The notes beneath the pieces are model-generated. The model did not search any database. It worked only from the letters and a program-made list of their open reading frames with translations, and was not told where the DNA came from. Shown here piece after piece: positions 41,027-49,886 of a DNA stretch of 64,000 bases. The stretch's first letter is position 1, and the number at the start of each line of letters is the position of its first letter. Position numbers and translations under genes: made by a program. The stretch comes from an uncultured Eubacteriales bacterium (GTDB taxonomy: Bacteria; Bacillota; Clostridia; Lachnospirales; Lachnospiraceae). The DNA lies in NCBI GenBank assembly GCA_900548855.1, contig URMF01000009.1, forward strand, positions 1 through 64,000, written 5' to 3'.

Positions 41027-42241
41027 ATGTATCGGATTAAAGAGGAAAAACACAATGAAAAATATACTCTTTTGATACCGGCAATGCTGGATGCCCATTT
41101 TCCTTTATTAAAGTATGCCTTTTATTCCAGAAAATACCGTCCGGTCATTATGGAAGAGACAGAGGGGATTACCAGTCTTGGATTAAAGTATGCCCATAAC
41201 GATTTATGTTATCCGGGCATTTTGATTGTAGGACAGCTTTTAAAGACCCTGCAAAGCGGGAAATATGATGTAAACCGCACAGTTGTTTTAGAGCCCCAGG
41301 CGGGGGATGCATGCAGAGGCTCCAATTATATTCCCATGCTTCGGAAAGCGCTGGATGATGCTGGATTTCCCATGGTGCCAGTGATATCCTTAAATGTGAC
41401 AGGACTGGAAAAAAAGCATAGTCTGCCTATTACACCGGATATGTTAATCCGGGCGGCGGCAGCTGCCTATTACGGCGATTTATTGATGATTCTTTCAAAT
41501 CAGACAGAACCGTATGAAGCCAATGCCGGAGAGACAAGGAAACGATATGATAAGTGGCTTATGATATTGGCAGAGGACTTAAAACAGGGGAAAAGACTGT
41601 CCGGCAAGGATATAAAGAAAAGGTTTTCGGAAATTATAATGGATTTTAAGCAGATTTCCCGGATAGAAAAACAGGTATTGAAGATTGGGGTTGTGGGAGA
41701 ACTGTATATTAAATACTGCCATCTGGGAAACTGGAACTTAGAGGAATATTTAAAGGGGCAAAACTGTGAATATTATATAAATGGTATTACATGGTATGCA
41801 CTCTATTATATGGATACCCATCTGCTATCAGAGGGTGGAATATCAAAAAAAGGAATTGCCGTGGAGGCAGAACACAAGGTGTTCCAGTACTTTTTAAAGC
41901 TGCAGAAGCATATGGTAAATGCGCTTAAGGAGCAGGGCTTTTATTGTATGGATGCCTATGATGTGTTTAAGGAAAAGGCAGCGGGATATGTCACTTACCA
42001 GTGCTCCATTGGAGACGGCTGGCTGATTGGGGCAGAGTTTGCGAATCATGCCCTGAATGGATATAATCGGATTATCTGCGGACAGCCCTTTGGATGTATG
42101 CCGAGCCATGTATGTGGAAGAGGTCTGTATCCTGCCATCCGCAGAAAGCTTCCGGACACACAGTATATTAGCGTAGACTATGATGCCAGTGGGACAGATA
42201 CTTTGGTGAAAAGCAGAATCCGGATGCTGTTATCCTTTTGA
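41027..42241 (+). CDS. Stand-alone CoA-dehydratase activase-related protein
   Basis: This 404-residue protein matches the C-terminal part of the large clostridial 2-hydroxyacyl-CoA dehydratase activase proteins. Characteristic segments are LEPQAGDACRGSNYIPMLRKAL and the end QPFGCMPSHVCGRGLYPAIRRKLPDTQYISVDYDASGTD. Cysteines at about positions 53, 95 and 327-341 could bind an Fe-S cluster. The ATPase (BadF/BadG) domain that normally precedes this part is not in the window, so the partner is elsewhere or the role differs. ATG 41027 has AAGGGAG upstream; an ATG 21 bases earlier lacks a site. It is followed by the YwaF-like gene after 24 bases. Confidence 0.8.
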   Translation: MYRIKEEKHNEKYTLLIPAMLDAHFPLLKYAFYSRKYRPVIMEETEGITSLGLKYAHNDLCYPGILIVGQLLKTLQSGKYDVNRTVVLEPQAGDACRGSNYIPMLRKALDDAGFPMVPVISLNVTGLEKKHSLPITPDMLIRAAAAAYYGDLLMILSNQTEPYEANAGETRKRYDKWLMILAEDLKQGKRLSGKDIKKRFSEIIMDFKQISRIEKQVLKIGVVGELYIKYCHLGNWNLEEYLKGQNCEYYINGITWYALYYMDTHLLSEGGISKKGIAVEAEHKVFQYFLKLQKHMVNALKEQGFYCMDAYDVFKEKAAGYVTYQCSIGDGWLIGAEFANHALNGYNRIICGQPFGCMPSHVCGRGLYPAIRRKLPDTQYISVDYDASGTDTLVKSRIRMLLSF

Positions 42242-42265
42242 CAGTACCATGGGAGAACAGAAGTT

Positions 42266-43018
42266 ATGAAGGATTTCTTTGTATTTGAAACAGAGCTGCC
42301 TGCCGGAAGCGGATTTGAACTATTTGGGATGTGTCATGTGCTGTGGCTTCTGGGAATACTGATATTTACCGTTATAAGCGGAGGCTGGTATGTAGAGCAG
42401 GGGGCAGAAAAACAGAAAAGGGTAAACCGGATTATAGGTATCCTGTTTCCTGTGATTGCAGTTTACCGGGATACGGCTCTTATTTTGACGGGACATTTTG
42501 ACAGTGGTTTTCTGCCATTTCATCTGTGCAGTATGGCGCTTTGGATTGCAGTACTCTATATCTGGACAGAAAACCGCTTTTGGGGTGTCATTTATGTCCT
42601 GCTCTGCGTTCCGGGAGCTGTCGGGGCATTGCTTTTCCCAAATTGGGAGGTCTATCCGTTTTTTAACTATATGCATATTCACGCATTTTTTTCCCACGGG
42701 TTAATCGTGGTATTTGGAATCTGGCTCATTGTGGCGGAAAAGATAGTTCCAAAATGGAAAGATTTCTGGATGCCTGTTATGTTTGGAATTGCTGGGTTTA
42801 TTCTGCTTCACTGGATGAATAACATACTGGGGACAAATTTTTGGTTTTTAAACAAGCCTTCCCACGGTTCGCCGCTGGTTTGGATTTTAAACATCACCGG
42901 GGAAAAATGGTACAGGGCAGGTTATTTCCTGTTTTGTATGTGTATTGTGGCTGCCTGGCAGGGGATATTAAGCAGTATCCAAAAAACATTTCAGATACAT
43001 TTCATAAAGAAGAGTTAG
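42266..43018 (+). CDS. YwaF-like (TIGR02206) integral membrane protein
   Basis: This 250-residue membrane protein has seven hydrophobic helices. FELFGMCHVLWLLGILIF opens it, and LPFHLCSMALWI plus FFNYMHIHAFFSHGLIVVFGIWL are typical of the YwaF/TIGR02206 family. Conserved histidines in the membrane (near residues 92, 130, 132 and 137) suggest a metal or proton site. Function unknown. It follows the activase-related gene by 24 bases and precedes spmA by 59 bases. A downstream ATG at 42841 in another frame is not a start of spmA. Confidence 0.8.
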   Translation: MKDFFVFETELPAGSGFELFGMCHVLWLLGILIFTVISGGWYVEQGAEKQKRVNRIIGILFPVIAVYRDTALILTGHFDSGFLPFHLCSMALWIAVLYIWTENRFWGVIYVLLCVPGAVGALLFPNWEVYPFFNYMHIHAFFSHGLIVVFGIWLIVAEKIVPKWKDFWMPVMFGIAGFILLHWMNNILGTNFWFLNKPSHGSPLVWILNITGEKWYRAGYFLFCMCIVAAWQGILSSIQKTFQIHFIKKS

Positions 43019-43077
43019 TTCTATTTTTATGGATTTTCCCGTATACTTTCAATGAATCACTATTCGAGAGGAATTAT

Positions 43078-43683
43078 ATGCTGAATTATCTATGGGCGGG
43101 AATGATTTTAGTGGGAATTGTTGTTGCGGCATTTCAAGGGAATCTGGGAGCGGTATGCGAGGGAGTAATTGCATCATCAAAGGAAGCGGTGGAATTATTA
43201 TTTGTCATGGCAGGCGTTGTCAGTATGTGGAATGGAATGCTTTTTATTGCGCAAAATTCCGGTCTGGTTGAGAAAATGACCAATAAAATGAAGCCGTTAT
43301 TAAAGCTTTTATTTCCAAGGCTTCCCCTTAACCATAGTGCAGCATCCTATATATCCGCTAATTTTATTGCCAATTGTTTAGGGCTTGGCTGGGCATGTAC
43401 ACCTACGGGAATCCAGGCAATGAAGGCATTAAGGCAGTTAGAGGAGGAACGGGGAGGGGATTTAAGGACTGCCAGTGATGAGATGTGTACTTTTTTGCTG
43501 CTCAATATCTCTTCACTGCAGTTAATTCCCATTAACATGATTGCATACCGAAGCCAGTATGGAAGTGCCAATCCTGTGGCAGTTGTTGGTCCGGCATTGC
43601 TGGCAACTGCATTTACTACGGGACTGGCCTTTATTATTTGCAAATTAATGTGTAAATTACCGGTTAAGGGTGGCAGGGGATAA
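43078..43683 (+). CDS. spmA: Spore maturation protein A
   Basis: This 201-residue membrane protein is SpmA, needed with SpmB for full dehydration of the spore core and normal heat resistance. It has the nucleoside-recognition domain pattern: LFVMAGVVSMWNGMLFIAQNSGL, NHSAASYISANFIANCLGLGWACTPTGIQAMKAL and the C-terminal helices LLLNISSLQLIPINMIAYR. The start is ATG 43078 after GAGAGGA; the frame is open from 42841 inside the upstream gene but lacks a ribosome site there. spmB follows after 12 bases. Confidence 0.93.
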   Translation: MLNYLWAGMILVGIVVAAFQGNLGAVCEGVIASSKEAVELLFVMAGVVSMWNGMLFIAQNSGLVEKMTNKMKPLLKLLFPRLPLNHSAASYISANFIANCLGLGWACTPTGIQAMKALRQLEEERGGDLRTASDEMCTFLLLNISSLQLIPINMIAYRSQYGSANPVAVVGPALLATAFTTGLAFIICKLMCKLPVKGGRG

Positions 43684-43695
43684 GGGGGTAGCTAT

Positions 43696-44229
43696 ATGGT
43701 TAAAATTCTGAACTTTCTTTCTGTATTTATGATTCCACTGATTATTTTTTATATTGTAGGATATGGTATTTTTAATAAGAAACCTGTATTTGAGGATTTT
43801 ATTGAGGGTGGAAAAAAGGGGTTTCGGATTATTGTGGAAATTGCCCCTACCATTGTGGGACTGCTTGTGGCGGTGGGGGTTTTAAGGACTTCGGGCACAC
43901 TGGATTTGATTAGTAAATTATTAGAGCCACTGGCTGCCATTTTCCATATTCCGGTTGAAATCATTCCTCTTAGTATTGTAAAAATGTTTTCTGCATCCGG
44001 GGCAAATGGGCTTTTGTTTGATATCTTTAAAGAGTTTGGGACAGATTCTTATATTGGTATGACCGCATCGATTCTGTTAAGCTGTACAGAAACCTTATTT
44101 TATACAATTTCCGTTTACTTTATGAGTATCGGCATCCGCAAATCCAGATGGACCATTCCGGCAGGAATCATCATAGCTATTTGCAGTGTTATGTTCAGTG
44201 TGCTGATTGCGGTAAGAATCATACAATAA
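43696..44229 (+). CDS. spmB: Spore maturation protein B
   Basis: This 177-residue membrane protein is SpmB, partner of SpmA. The pattern FEDFIEGGKKGFRIIVEIAPTIVGLLVAVGVLRTSG and PLSIVKMFSASGANGLLFDIF is typical, as is CTETLFYTISVYFMSIGIRKSRWTIPAGI. It is coded 12 bases after spmA. The apt gene begins 84 bases later with its own ribosome site, so it may be part of the same transcript. Confidence 0.93.
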   Translation: MVKILNFLSVFMIPLIIFYIVGYGIFNKKPVFEDFIEGGKKGFRIIVEIAPTIVGLLVAVGVLRTSGTLDLISKLLEPLAAIFHIPVEIIPLSIVKMFSASGANGLLFDIFKEFGTDSYIGMTASILLSCTETLFYTISVYFMSIGIRKSRWTIPAGIIIAICSVMFSVLIAVRIIQ

Positions 44230-44313
44230 ATGCGAATGAAGTCCTTGCATGAGAAATCAAGGTGTGCTATTCTAAAGCTGACGAAAGATAAATGCAAAGC
44301 AGGAGGCGATAAA

Positions 44314-44847
44314 ATGCAGGACAGATGTGGAATTGACCAGTATGTAAGAAGTATTCCGGATTTTCCGGAGGAAGGAATTATTTTTCGTGATATTACTTCT
44401 ATTATCCAGAATCCAGAGGGGCTTAAAAAGTCAATTGATGGAATGATAGATAGCCTTAAGGATGTAGATTTTGATATTGTCATAGGACCGGAGTCCAGGG
44501 GATTTATTTTCGGAATGCCGGTTGCATACACACTGGGAAAGGGTTTTGTTCCCGTCCGTAAAAAGGGAAAGCTGCCGTGTGAGACGATTCAGAAGGAATA
44601 CGCGCTGGAATATGGAACTGCCATTATTGAGATGCACAAGGATGCTATTAAACCGGGAGATAAGGTTGTTATAATAGATGACCTTGTGGCAACGGGTGGA
44701 ACCATTGAGGCGATTATCCAGATGATAGAAAGTCTTGGTGGGGAGGTTGTGAAAATCCAGTTTGTTATGGAACTGGCAGGTCTGAAGGGCAGAGAAAAGC
44801 TTTGTAACTATAATGTGGATTCTCTTCTCATATATGATGGAAAATAA
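44314..44847 (+). CDS. apt: Adenine phosphoribosyltransferase
   Basis: This salvages adenine to AMP with PRPP. At 177 residues it is full length. The PRPP-binding motif is VVIIDDLVATGGT, and the hood and flexible-loop regions are GPESRGFIFGMPVAYTLGKGFVPVRKKGKLPCETIQKEYALEYG. The start is ATG 44314 after AGGAGG; the longer frame from 44230 is not supported by a site. It lies behind spmAB and is closed by a strong terminator and repeat copy 6. Confidence 0.96.
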   Translation: MQDRCGIDQYVRSIPDFPEEGIIFRDITSIIQNPEGLKKSIDGMIDSLKDVDFDIVIGPESRGFIFGMPVAYTLGKGFVPVRKKGKLPCETIQKEYALEYGTAIIEMHKDAIKPGDKVVIIDDLVATGGTIEAIIQMIESLGGEVVKIQFVMELAGLKGREKLCNYNVDSLLIYDGK

Positions 44848-44850
44848 AAC

Positions 44851-44890
44851 AATCGTGCGCAGGTCGTTCAGACTTGCGCACGATTCTTTT
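44851..44890 (+). terminator. Intrinsic terminator after apt
   Basis: AATCGTGCGCA (44851-44861) is perfectly complementary to TGCGCACGATT (44875-44885), followed by CTTTT. Confidence 0.9.
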
Positions 44891-44935
44891 GTTGCCAAGC
44901 ATACTCAAAAATGGTCCAGTGAACCATTTTTGAGT
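44891..44935 (+). repeat. Post-terminator repeat, copy 6 of 6
   Basis: GTTGCCAAGCATACTC precedes AAAAATGGTCC-AGTG-AACCATTTTTGAGT. ACTC on the left now pairs with GAGT on the right, extending the palindrome beyond the other copies. It lies between the converging apt and argG genes. Confidence 0.85.
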
Positions 44936-44963
44936 ATAATATATTGTTTGCAGTTTTTATAAT

Positions 44964-46175
44964 TTATTTGCGTTCTGCGTCAAGCATTGCACGAACCTTT
45001 GTGGAGAGTCCAAACAGATTGATGAAGCCCTCTGCATCCTTGTGGTCATATAAATCACCGGTGGTGAAGCTTGCCAGAGATTCTGAATACAGAGAATATG
45101 GAGAGGTTGTGCCGGCTTTGATGATATTGCCCTTGTAAAGCTTTAATTTTACCTCACCGGTTACGCGCTCCTGGGTAGATTCTACAAATGCCTGTAATGC
45201 CTCACGGAGTGGTGACCACCATTTACCCTCATATACTACGTCAGCGAATTTGTCGCCGATGGTCTTCTTGAATGCTAATGTCTCACGGTCGAGAATCAAC
45301 TCCTCTAACTGGGTATGTGCTTCCATAAGGATGGTTCCACCCGGAGTTTCATATACACCGCGGGATTTCATACCGACAACACGGTTCTCTACGATATCTA
45401 CAATACCGATACCATGCTTGCCGCCTAAACGGTTCAATTCACGGATGATGTCGGAAACCTTCATTTCCTTGCCATTTACGGATTTTGGAATCCCTTTTTC
45501 AAATGTAAGCGTAACATATTCAGCCTCATCTGGTGCCTTTTCCGGGTATGTACCAAGAACCAGTAAATGCTCGTAATTTGGCTCATTTGCAGGGTCCTCC
45601 AGCTCAAGACCTTCATGGCTGATGTGCCATAAGTTGCGGTCACGGCTGTAGGAAGAATCTGCTGAGAATGGAAGATTAATGCCATGCTGTTTGCAGTATG
45701 CAATCTCCTCCTCACGGGAATTCATGGTCCATTCATCCTGTCTCCATGCTGCAATAATCTTAAGCTCTGGACCAAATGCCTTGATGGCAAGCTCAAAACG
45801 AACCTGGTCATTTCCTTTTCCAGTAGCACCGTGGCAGATGGCAGTAGCGCCTTCTTTGTGTGCGATATCTACTAAAACCTTACCGATTAATGGTCTTGCC
45901 ATGGAAGTACCTAACAGATATTTATTCTCATATACGGCACCTGCCTGAACGGTAGGAACGATATAATCATCACAGAATTCATCTACTACATCTAATACAT
46001 AACATTTGGAAGCGCCACAGGAGATTGCTCTTTCCTCCAGACCCTCCAATTCGCTTTCCTGTCCAACGTCAATACATACACAGATTACTTCATAATCATA
46101 ATTCTCCTTTAGCCAAGGGATAATGGCAGTTGTGTCAAGTCCGCCGGAATAAGCTAAAATTACTTTTTCTTTCAT
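44964..46175 (-). CDS. argG: Argininosuccinate synthase
   Basis: This joins citrulline and aspartate with ATP in arginine synthesis. At 403 residues it is full length. The N-terminal ATP pyrophosphatase motif is [16 protein letters not shown], followed by [17 protein letters not shown] and [20 protein letters not shown]. The start is ATG 46175 with AAGGAGG upstream; the frame stays open beyond, through the promoter region, which is not translated. It diverges from argC and is probably controlled by the same operator pair. Confidence 0.97.
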   Translation of the reverse strand: MKEKVILAYSGGLDTTAIIPWLKENYDYEVICVCIDVGQESELEGLEERAISCGASKCYVLDVVDEFCDDYIVPTVQAGAVYENKYLLGTSMARPLIGKVLVDIAHKEGATAICHGATGKGNDQVRFELAIKAFGPELKIIAAWRQDEWTMNSREEEIAYCKQHGINLPFSADSSYSRDRNLWHISHEGLELEDPANEPNYEHLLVLGTYPEKAPDEAEYVTLTFEKGIPKSVNGKEMKVSDIIRELNRLGGKHGIGIVDIVENRVVGMKSRGVYETPGGTILMEAHTQLEELILDRETLAFKKTIGDKFADVVYEGKWWSPLREALQAFVESTQERVTGEVKLKLYKGNIIKAGTTSPYSLYSESLASFTTGDLYDHKDAEGFINLFGLSTKVRAMLDAERK

Positions 46176-46209
46176 TGTAAAAAGTCCTCCTTCAAAATAT
46201 CTATTGACT

Positions 46210-46238
46210 AATATACAACCAAAGTGAATATTATGCAA
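46210..46238 (-). promoter_or_regulatory. argG promoter with operator arm
   Basis: Read on the minus strand, TTGCAT (46238-46233) and TATATT (46215-46210) are 17 bases apart. The -35 box lies in the arm GAATATTATGCAA (46226-46238), which is an exact inverted copy of 46278-46290 at the argC promoter. Likely an arginine repressor site. Confidence 0.7.
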
Positions 46239-46277
46239 CCCTTTTTCAGAGAAAAAATTATTGGATGTAGAAAGTAC

Positions 46278-46306
46278 TTGCATAATATTCATTATGAATG
46301 TATAAT
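46278..46306 (+). promoter_or_regulatory. argC promoter with operator arm
   Basis: TTGCAT (46278-46283) and TATAAT (46301-46306) are 17 bases apart. The 13-base arm TTGCATAATATTC (46278-46290) is the exact inverse of the argG arm, and ATTCAT-TATGAAT (46286-46298) is an ARG-box-like core. The 39 bases between the two arms are AT-rich. Confidence 0.7.
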
Positions 46307-46429
46307 TATGAAACGGCATAAACGGAAATATTTCAGGATTCTCTTACTATACATGGAAATAAAAGAGTGCTATAATAGGAATCCGGGTTTTAACCGTGAT
46401 TTGAAGGATTAGGAAGAAAGGATAACAAT

Positions 46430-47470
46430 ATGATAAGGGCAGGTATTATCGGTTCTACAGGTTATGCAGGACAGGAATTGGTGAGATTATTATTGGGACA
46501 TAAGGAGGCAGAGATTGTATGGTATGGCTCTAGAAGCTATATTGACAAGCAGTACTATCAGGTATTTGGCAATATGTTTGAAATTGTAGATGCAAAATGT
46601 TTAGATGACAATATGGAAATGCTTGCTGATAAGGCGGATGTTATTTTTACTGCCACGCCGCAGGGATTATGTGCTTCTCTGGTGAATGAGGAGATTTTGT
46701 CTAAGGTTAAGATTGTAGACTTAAGTGCAGATTTCCGTATTAAGGATGTTGCAGTCTATGAAAAATGGTATGGAATAGAACACAAATCGCCTGAATATAT
46801 TAAAGAAGCAGTATATGGGCTGTGTGAAATTAATAGGGAGCAGATTAAGGGAAAACGTCTGGTGGCAAATCCGGGGTGTTATACCACTTGTTCCATTTTA
46901 TCCTTGTATCCGCTGGTAAAAGAAGGGGTGATTGACCCGGACAGTATTATAATTGATGCAAAATCAGGAACCTCTGGCGCAGGCAGGGGAGCAAAGATTA
47001 ACAATTTGTATTGTGAGGTCAATGAGAATATTAAAGCATACGGGGTTACGACACACCGGCATACACCAGAGATTGAAGAGCAGCTGGGCTATGCATGTGG
47101 AAAGGAAATCGTGCTCAATTTTACCCCACATTTAGTACCTATGAACAGAGGAATTCTGGTGACGGCCTATGGTAACCTGACGAAGGATTATACATATGAA
47201 ACCTTAAAGGCAGTTTATGATAAATATTATGGAAAAGAAAATTTTATAAGGGTGTTGGATAAAGATGTCCCACCGGAAACCAGATGGGTGGAAGGCAGTA
47301 ATTATGTGGATATCAACTTTAAGCTTGATGAGAGAACAAAGCGCATCATTGTGATAGGTGCACTGGACAATCTGGTGAAAGGGGCAGCAGGACAGGCGGT
47401 TCAGAATATGAATCTGTTATTTGGACTGCCGGAGACCATGGGATTAGAGCAGCCGCCGATGTTTCCGTAG
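46430..47470 (+). CDS. argC: N-acetyl-gamma-glutamyl-phosphate reductase
   Basis: This NADPH enzyme makes N-acetylglutamate semialdehyde in arginine synthesis. The N-terminal nucleotide fold begins IIGSTGYAGQELVRLL, and the catalytic cysteine is in NPGCYTTCSILSLYPL (about residue 149). SGTSGAGRGA and THRHTPEIEEQL follow. At 346 residues it is the typical size. argB follows after 82 bases; argJ, which often lies between, is absent. Confidence 0.96.
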   Translation: MIRAGIIGSTGYAGQELVRLLLGHKEAEIVWYGSRSYIDKQYYQVFGNMFEIVDAKCLDDNMEMLADKADVIFTATPQGLCASLVNEEILSKVKIVDLSADFRIKDVAVYEKWYGIEHKSPEYIKEAVYGLCEINREQIKGKRLVANPGCYTTCSILSLYPLVKEGVIDPDSIIIDAKSGTSGAGRGAKINNLYCEVNENIKAYGVTTHRHTPEIEEQLGYACGKEIVLNFTPHLVPMNRGILVTAYGNLTKDYTYETLKAVYDKYYGKENFIRVLDKDVPPETRWVEGSNYVDINFKLDERTKRIIVIGALDNLVKGAAGQAVQNMNLLFGLPETMGLEQPPMFP

Positions 47471-47552
47471 GAGGCAGCGACAGGGCTAACCTTCAGAGAA
47501 CTGCAACAGATAAGGATTTCCTAAATTTTAAGGGTTGAGAAAGGATAAGAAA

Positions 47553-48446
47553 ATGATTAACAAGAATAATAGTAATATGGACCAGGTAATTGCAAAGGCA
47601 CAGACTCTAATCGAGGCGCTGCCATATATACAGAAATTCAATGGAAAAAAGATTGTGGTAAAATATGGTGGAAGCGCTATGCTGGATGAGGATTTAAAGT
47701 ATAATGTCATTAAGGATGTGGCGTTGTTAAAGCTGATTGGTCTAAAACCGATTATTGTACATGGCGGTGGAAAGGAAATCAGCAAATGGGTAGAAAAAAT
47801 CGGAAAAGAGCCGGAATTTATTAACGGACTGCGGGTGACGGATTCTGAGACCATGGAGATTGCAGAAATGGTACTTTCCAAGGTGAATAAGGGACTGGTA
47901 CAGATGATGCAGAAGTTAGGGCTTAATGCAGTGGGAATCAGCGGTAAAGATGCGGGACTTATGACGGTGACCAAGAGATTTCCGGGAGGAAAGGACATCG
48001 GATATGTAGGAGAGGTTAAGGCTGTAAATGGCAAGGTTTTGGATACATTAATCGAAAATGATTTTATACCGGTTATTGCGCCAATCGGCTCCTCGGAGGA
48101 TTTTGAGAGCTATAATATCAATGCGGACGATGCGGCCTGCGCAGTGGCAAAAGCCATTTCTGCTGAAAAATTAGTATTTCTCACAGATATTGAAGGCGTA
48201 TTTGTGGATCCTAATGACCGGGATACACTGATTTCCGAGATGGATATTAATGAGGCAAAAGCCTTTATTGAAAAAGGAGTTGTGGGAGGCGGAATGCTGC
48301 CAAAGCTTACCAACTGTATTGATGCTATTGAAAACGGTGTGTCAAGAGTCCATGTGCTGGATGGACGGGTAGAGCACTGCCTGCTGCTGGAATTCTTTAC
48401 AGAAAAAGGTATCGGAACTGCCATTTTAAAGGAGCCGTTGTTTTAA
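47553..48446 (+). CDS. argB: Acetylglutamate kinase
   Basis: This phosphorylates N-acetylglutamate. Typical motifs are [31 protein letters not shown], and the C-terminal FLTDIEGV and [11 protein letters not shown]. At 297 residues it is normal. The start is ATG 47553 after GAAAGGA; a TTG 18 bases upstream is less suited. It is co-directional with argC. Arginine feedback control is possible but the N-terminal extension associated with it is short. Confidence 0.96.
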   Translation: MINKNNSNMDQVIAKAQTLIEALPYIQKFNGKKIVVKYGGSAMLDEDLKYNVIKDVALLKLIGLKPIIVHGGGKEISKWVEKIGKEPEFINGLRVTDSETMEIAEMVLSKVNKGLVQMMQKLGLNAVGISGKDAGLMTVTKRFPGGKDIGYVGEVKAVNGKVLDTLIENDFIPVIAPIGSSEDFESYNINADDAACAVAKAISAEKLVFLTDIEGVFVDPNDRDTLISEMDINEAKAFIEKGVVGGGMLPKLTNCIDAIENGVSRVHVLDGRVEHCLLLEFFTEKGIGTAILKEPLF

Positions 48447-48461
48447 ACGGAGGAGATAAAT

Positions 48462-49757
48462 ATGAGAAAAAGAACAATTGCCTTTTTGCTAATCTGCATA
48501 TGGATAGCCGGTTTGCTGGCAGGCTGCGGCTCATCGGAACAGCAGAATAATGAAACTGACACAAAGCCGGTAAGCTACAAGGGATTGATGGAACAGTGGA
48601 AGCAGAGCGCGGCGGAGGATAATCTGACCTGCTGGTATACCGGGAATGAGGATAAGGCATGGCTGGAGGCCGAGGCAGAAAAATTTGAAAAGGAGTATTC
48701 CGTTAAGGTGAATCTGGTCTATTATGACGGAGTCAGCTTTTTTGACGATATGAACCAGGCAAACCAGAAGGGAAACGGACCGGATGTCTACCTGATGGGA
48801 AATGACCAGCTAGAGCTTGCCAGAAACAGCGGAATGGCGGAAGAAAATATGTGGCTGGATGAAGCTTTTTGGAAAGAAAATTATCCGGCAGTGGCAAAGG
48901 ACGCAGTCACATATCAGGACAGACAGTATGGGTATCCGGTGTATTTTGACACCTATTGTCTGGTATATGATGCAAATCTGCTGGAAAACGCACCGGCATC
49001 CATTGACGATATCCTGACCTTTCTGGATGCATATGAGGATACCGGTTCCACAAAGGCGGTATTCCGGTGGGATGTGGCAGACCCATATATCAACAGTATG
49101 TTTATTGCATCCTATGCCAATCTGTTTGGCGAAAAGGGAGATTCTGCATCGGAGTTTAAGGTAAATGATGAGAAATCCATTGCAGCCATGGAATATTTTC
49201 AGTCGTTGAGCGCCTATCTGTGGATGGATAAGAGTAATATATCCCATGATACGGTAATGAACCGTATTAAGGATGGCACCTTAGTATTGGGTCTGTGTAA
49301 ATCTGATATCCTGCCAACCCTCTACGAAATGCAGAGTACAGAACAGAAGGGCGAAGAGGATAAGGATGTTACCAATTACCAGGTATCCTATGTTCCAAGC
49401 CTGACGGAGGAGCTTTCCTCCACCACATTTTCCACTACTTATGGAGCATTTATCAATCCATATGGAAAGGATACTGCTCTGGGAAATATGTTTGCCTTCT
49501 ATCTGAGCTATGGATGTGCCAAGGACCAGTATTCCGGTAATGGAAAACTGCCGGTTATCAATCAGAATGAAAGCTTTGATGCCATGCAGAAGGTGATTTA
49601 TGCCCAGTATCTGAATTCAAAACCAATTCCAAAGGTCATGGTTTTAGGCGATTATCTGACGGAAAGCGGAATTGCCTTTGATGCCATATGGGATGGAAAG
49701 GATGCGAAGGAACAGCTGGATTGGCTTCAGAATACAATGGAACAGAAGATTAAATAA
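48462..49757 (+). CDS. Extracellular solute-binding lipoprotein
   Basis: This 431-residue lipoprotein has a signal peptide with lipobox LAGC, C22 being the lipid-bearing cysteine, and a long cluster-1-type binding fold: LTCWYTGNEDKAWLEAEAEKFEKEYSVKVNLVYYDGVSF, then GPDVYLMGNDQLELARNSGM and the hinge YGYPVYFDTYCLVYDANLL. Such proteins bind sugars or peptides for ABC import. No permease or ATPase gene lies beside it, so it must work with a distant transporter or with a sensor. It begins 15 bases after argB. Confidence 0.85.
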   Translation: MRKRTIAFLLICIWIAGLLAGCGSSEQQNNETDTKPVSYKGLMEQWKQSAAEDNLTCWYTGNEDKAWLEAEAEKFEKEYSVKVNLVYYDGVSFFDDMNQANQKGNGPDVYLMGNDQLELARNSGMAEENMWLDEAFWKENYPAVAKDAVTYQDRQYGYPVYFDTYCLVYDANLLENAPASIDDILTFLDAYEDTGSTKAVFRWDVADPYINSMFIASYANLFGEKGDSASEFKVNDEKSIAAMEYFQSLSAYLWMDKSNISHDTVMNRIKDGTLVLGLCKSDILPTLYEMQSTEQKGEEDKDVTNYQVSYVPSLTEELSSTTFSTTYGAFINPYGKDTALGNMFAFYLSYGCAKDQYSGNGKLPVINQNESFDAMQKVIYAQYLNSKPIPKVMVLGDYLTESGIAFDAIWDGKDAKEQLDWLQNTMEQKIK

Positions 49758-49886
49758 AGGTTTTATAAAGGATAATGAATAAAAACATAAGAAAGTCACG
49801 CATACTATTCTAAGAATCAGGTGGAGCATGCCAGAAAATGGTACGCCATGCTTCATGTATTATGGTATAACCAGGAGGGAATATGT

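Noticed and set aside
42841..43077. N-terminal extension of spmA from ATG 42841
   Set aside because: This part overlaps the YwaF-like gene in another frame, does not look like SpmA, and the ATG at 43078 has a clear ribosome site.
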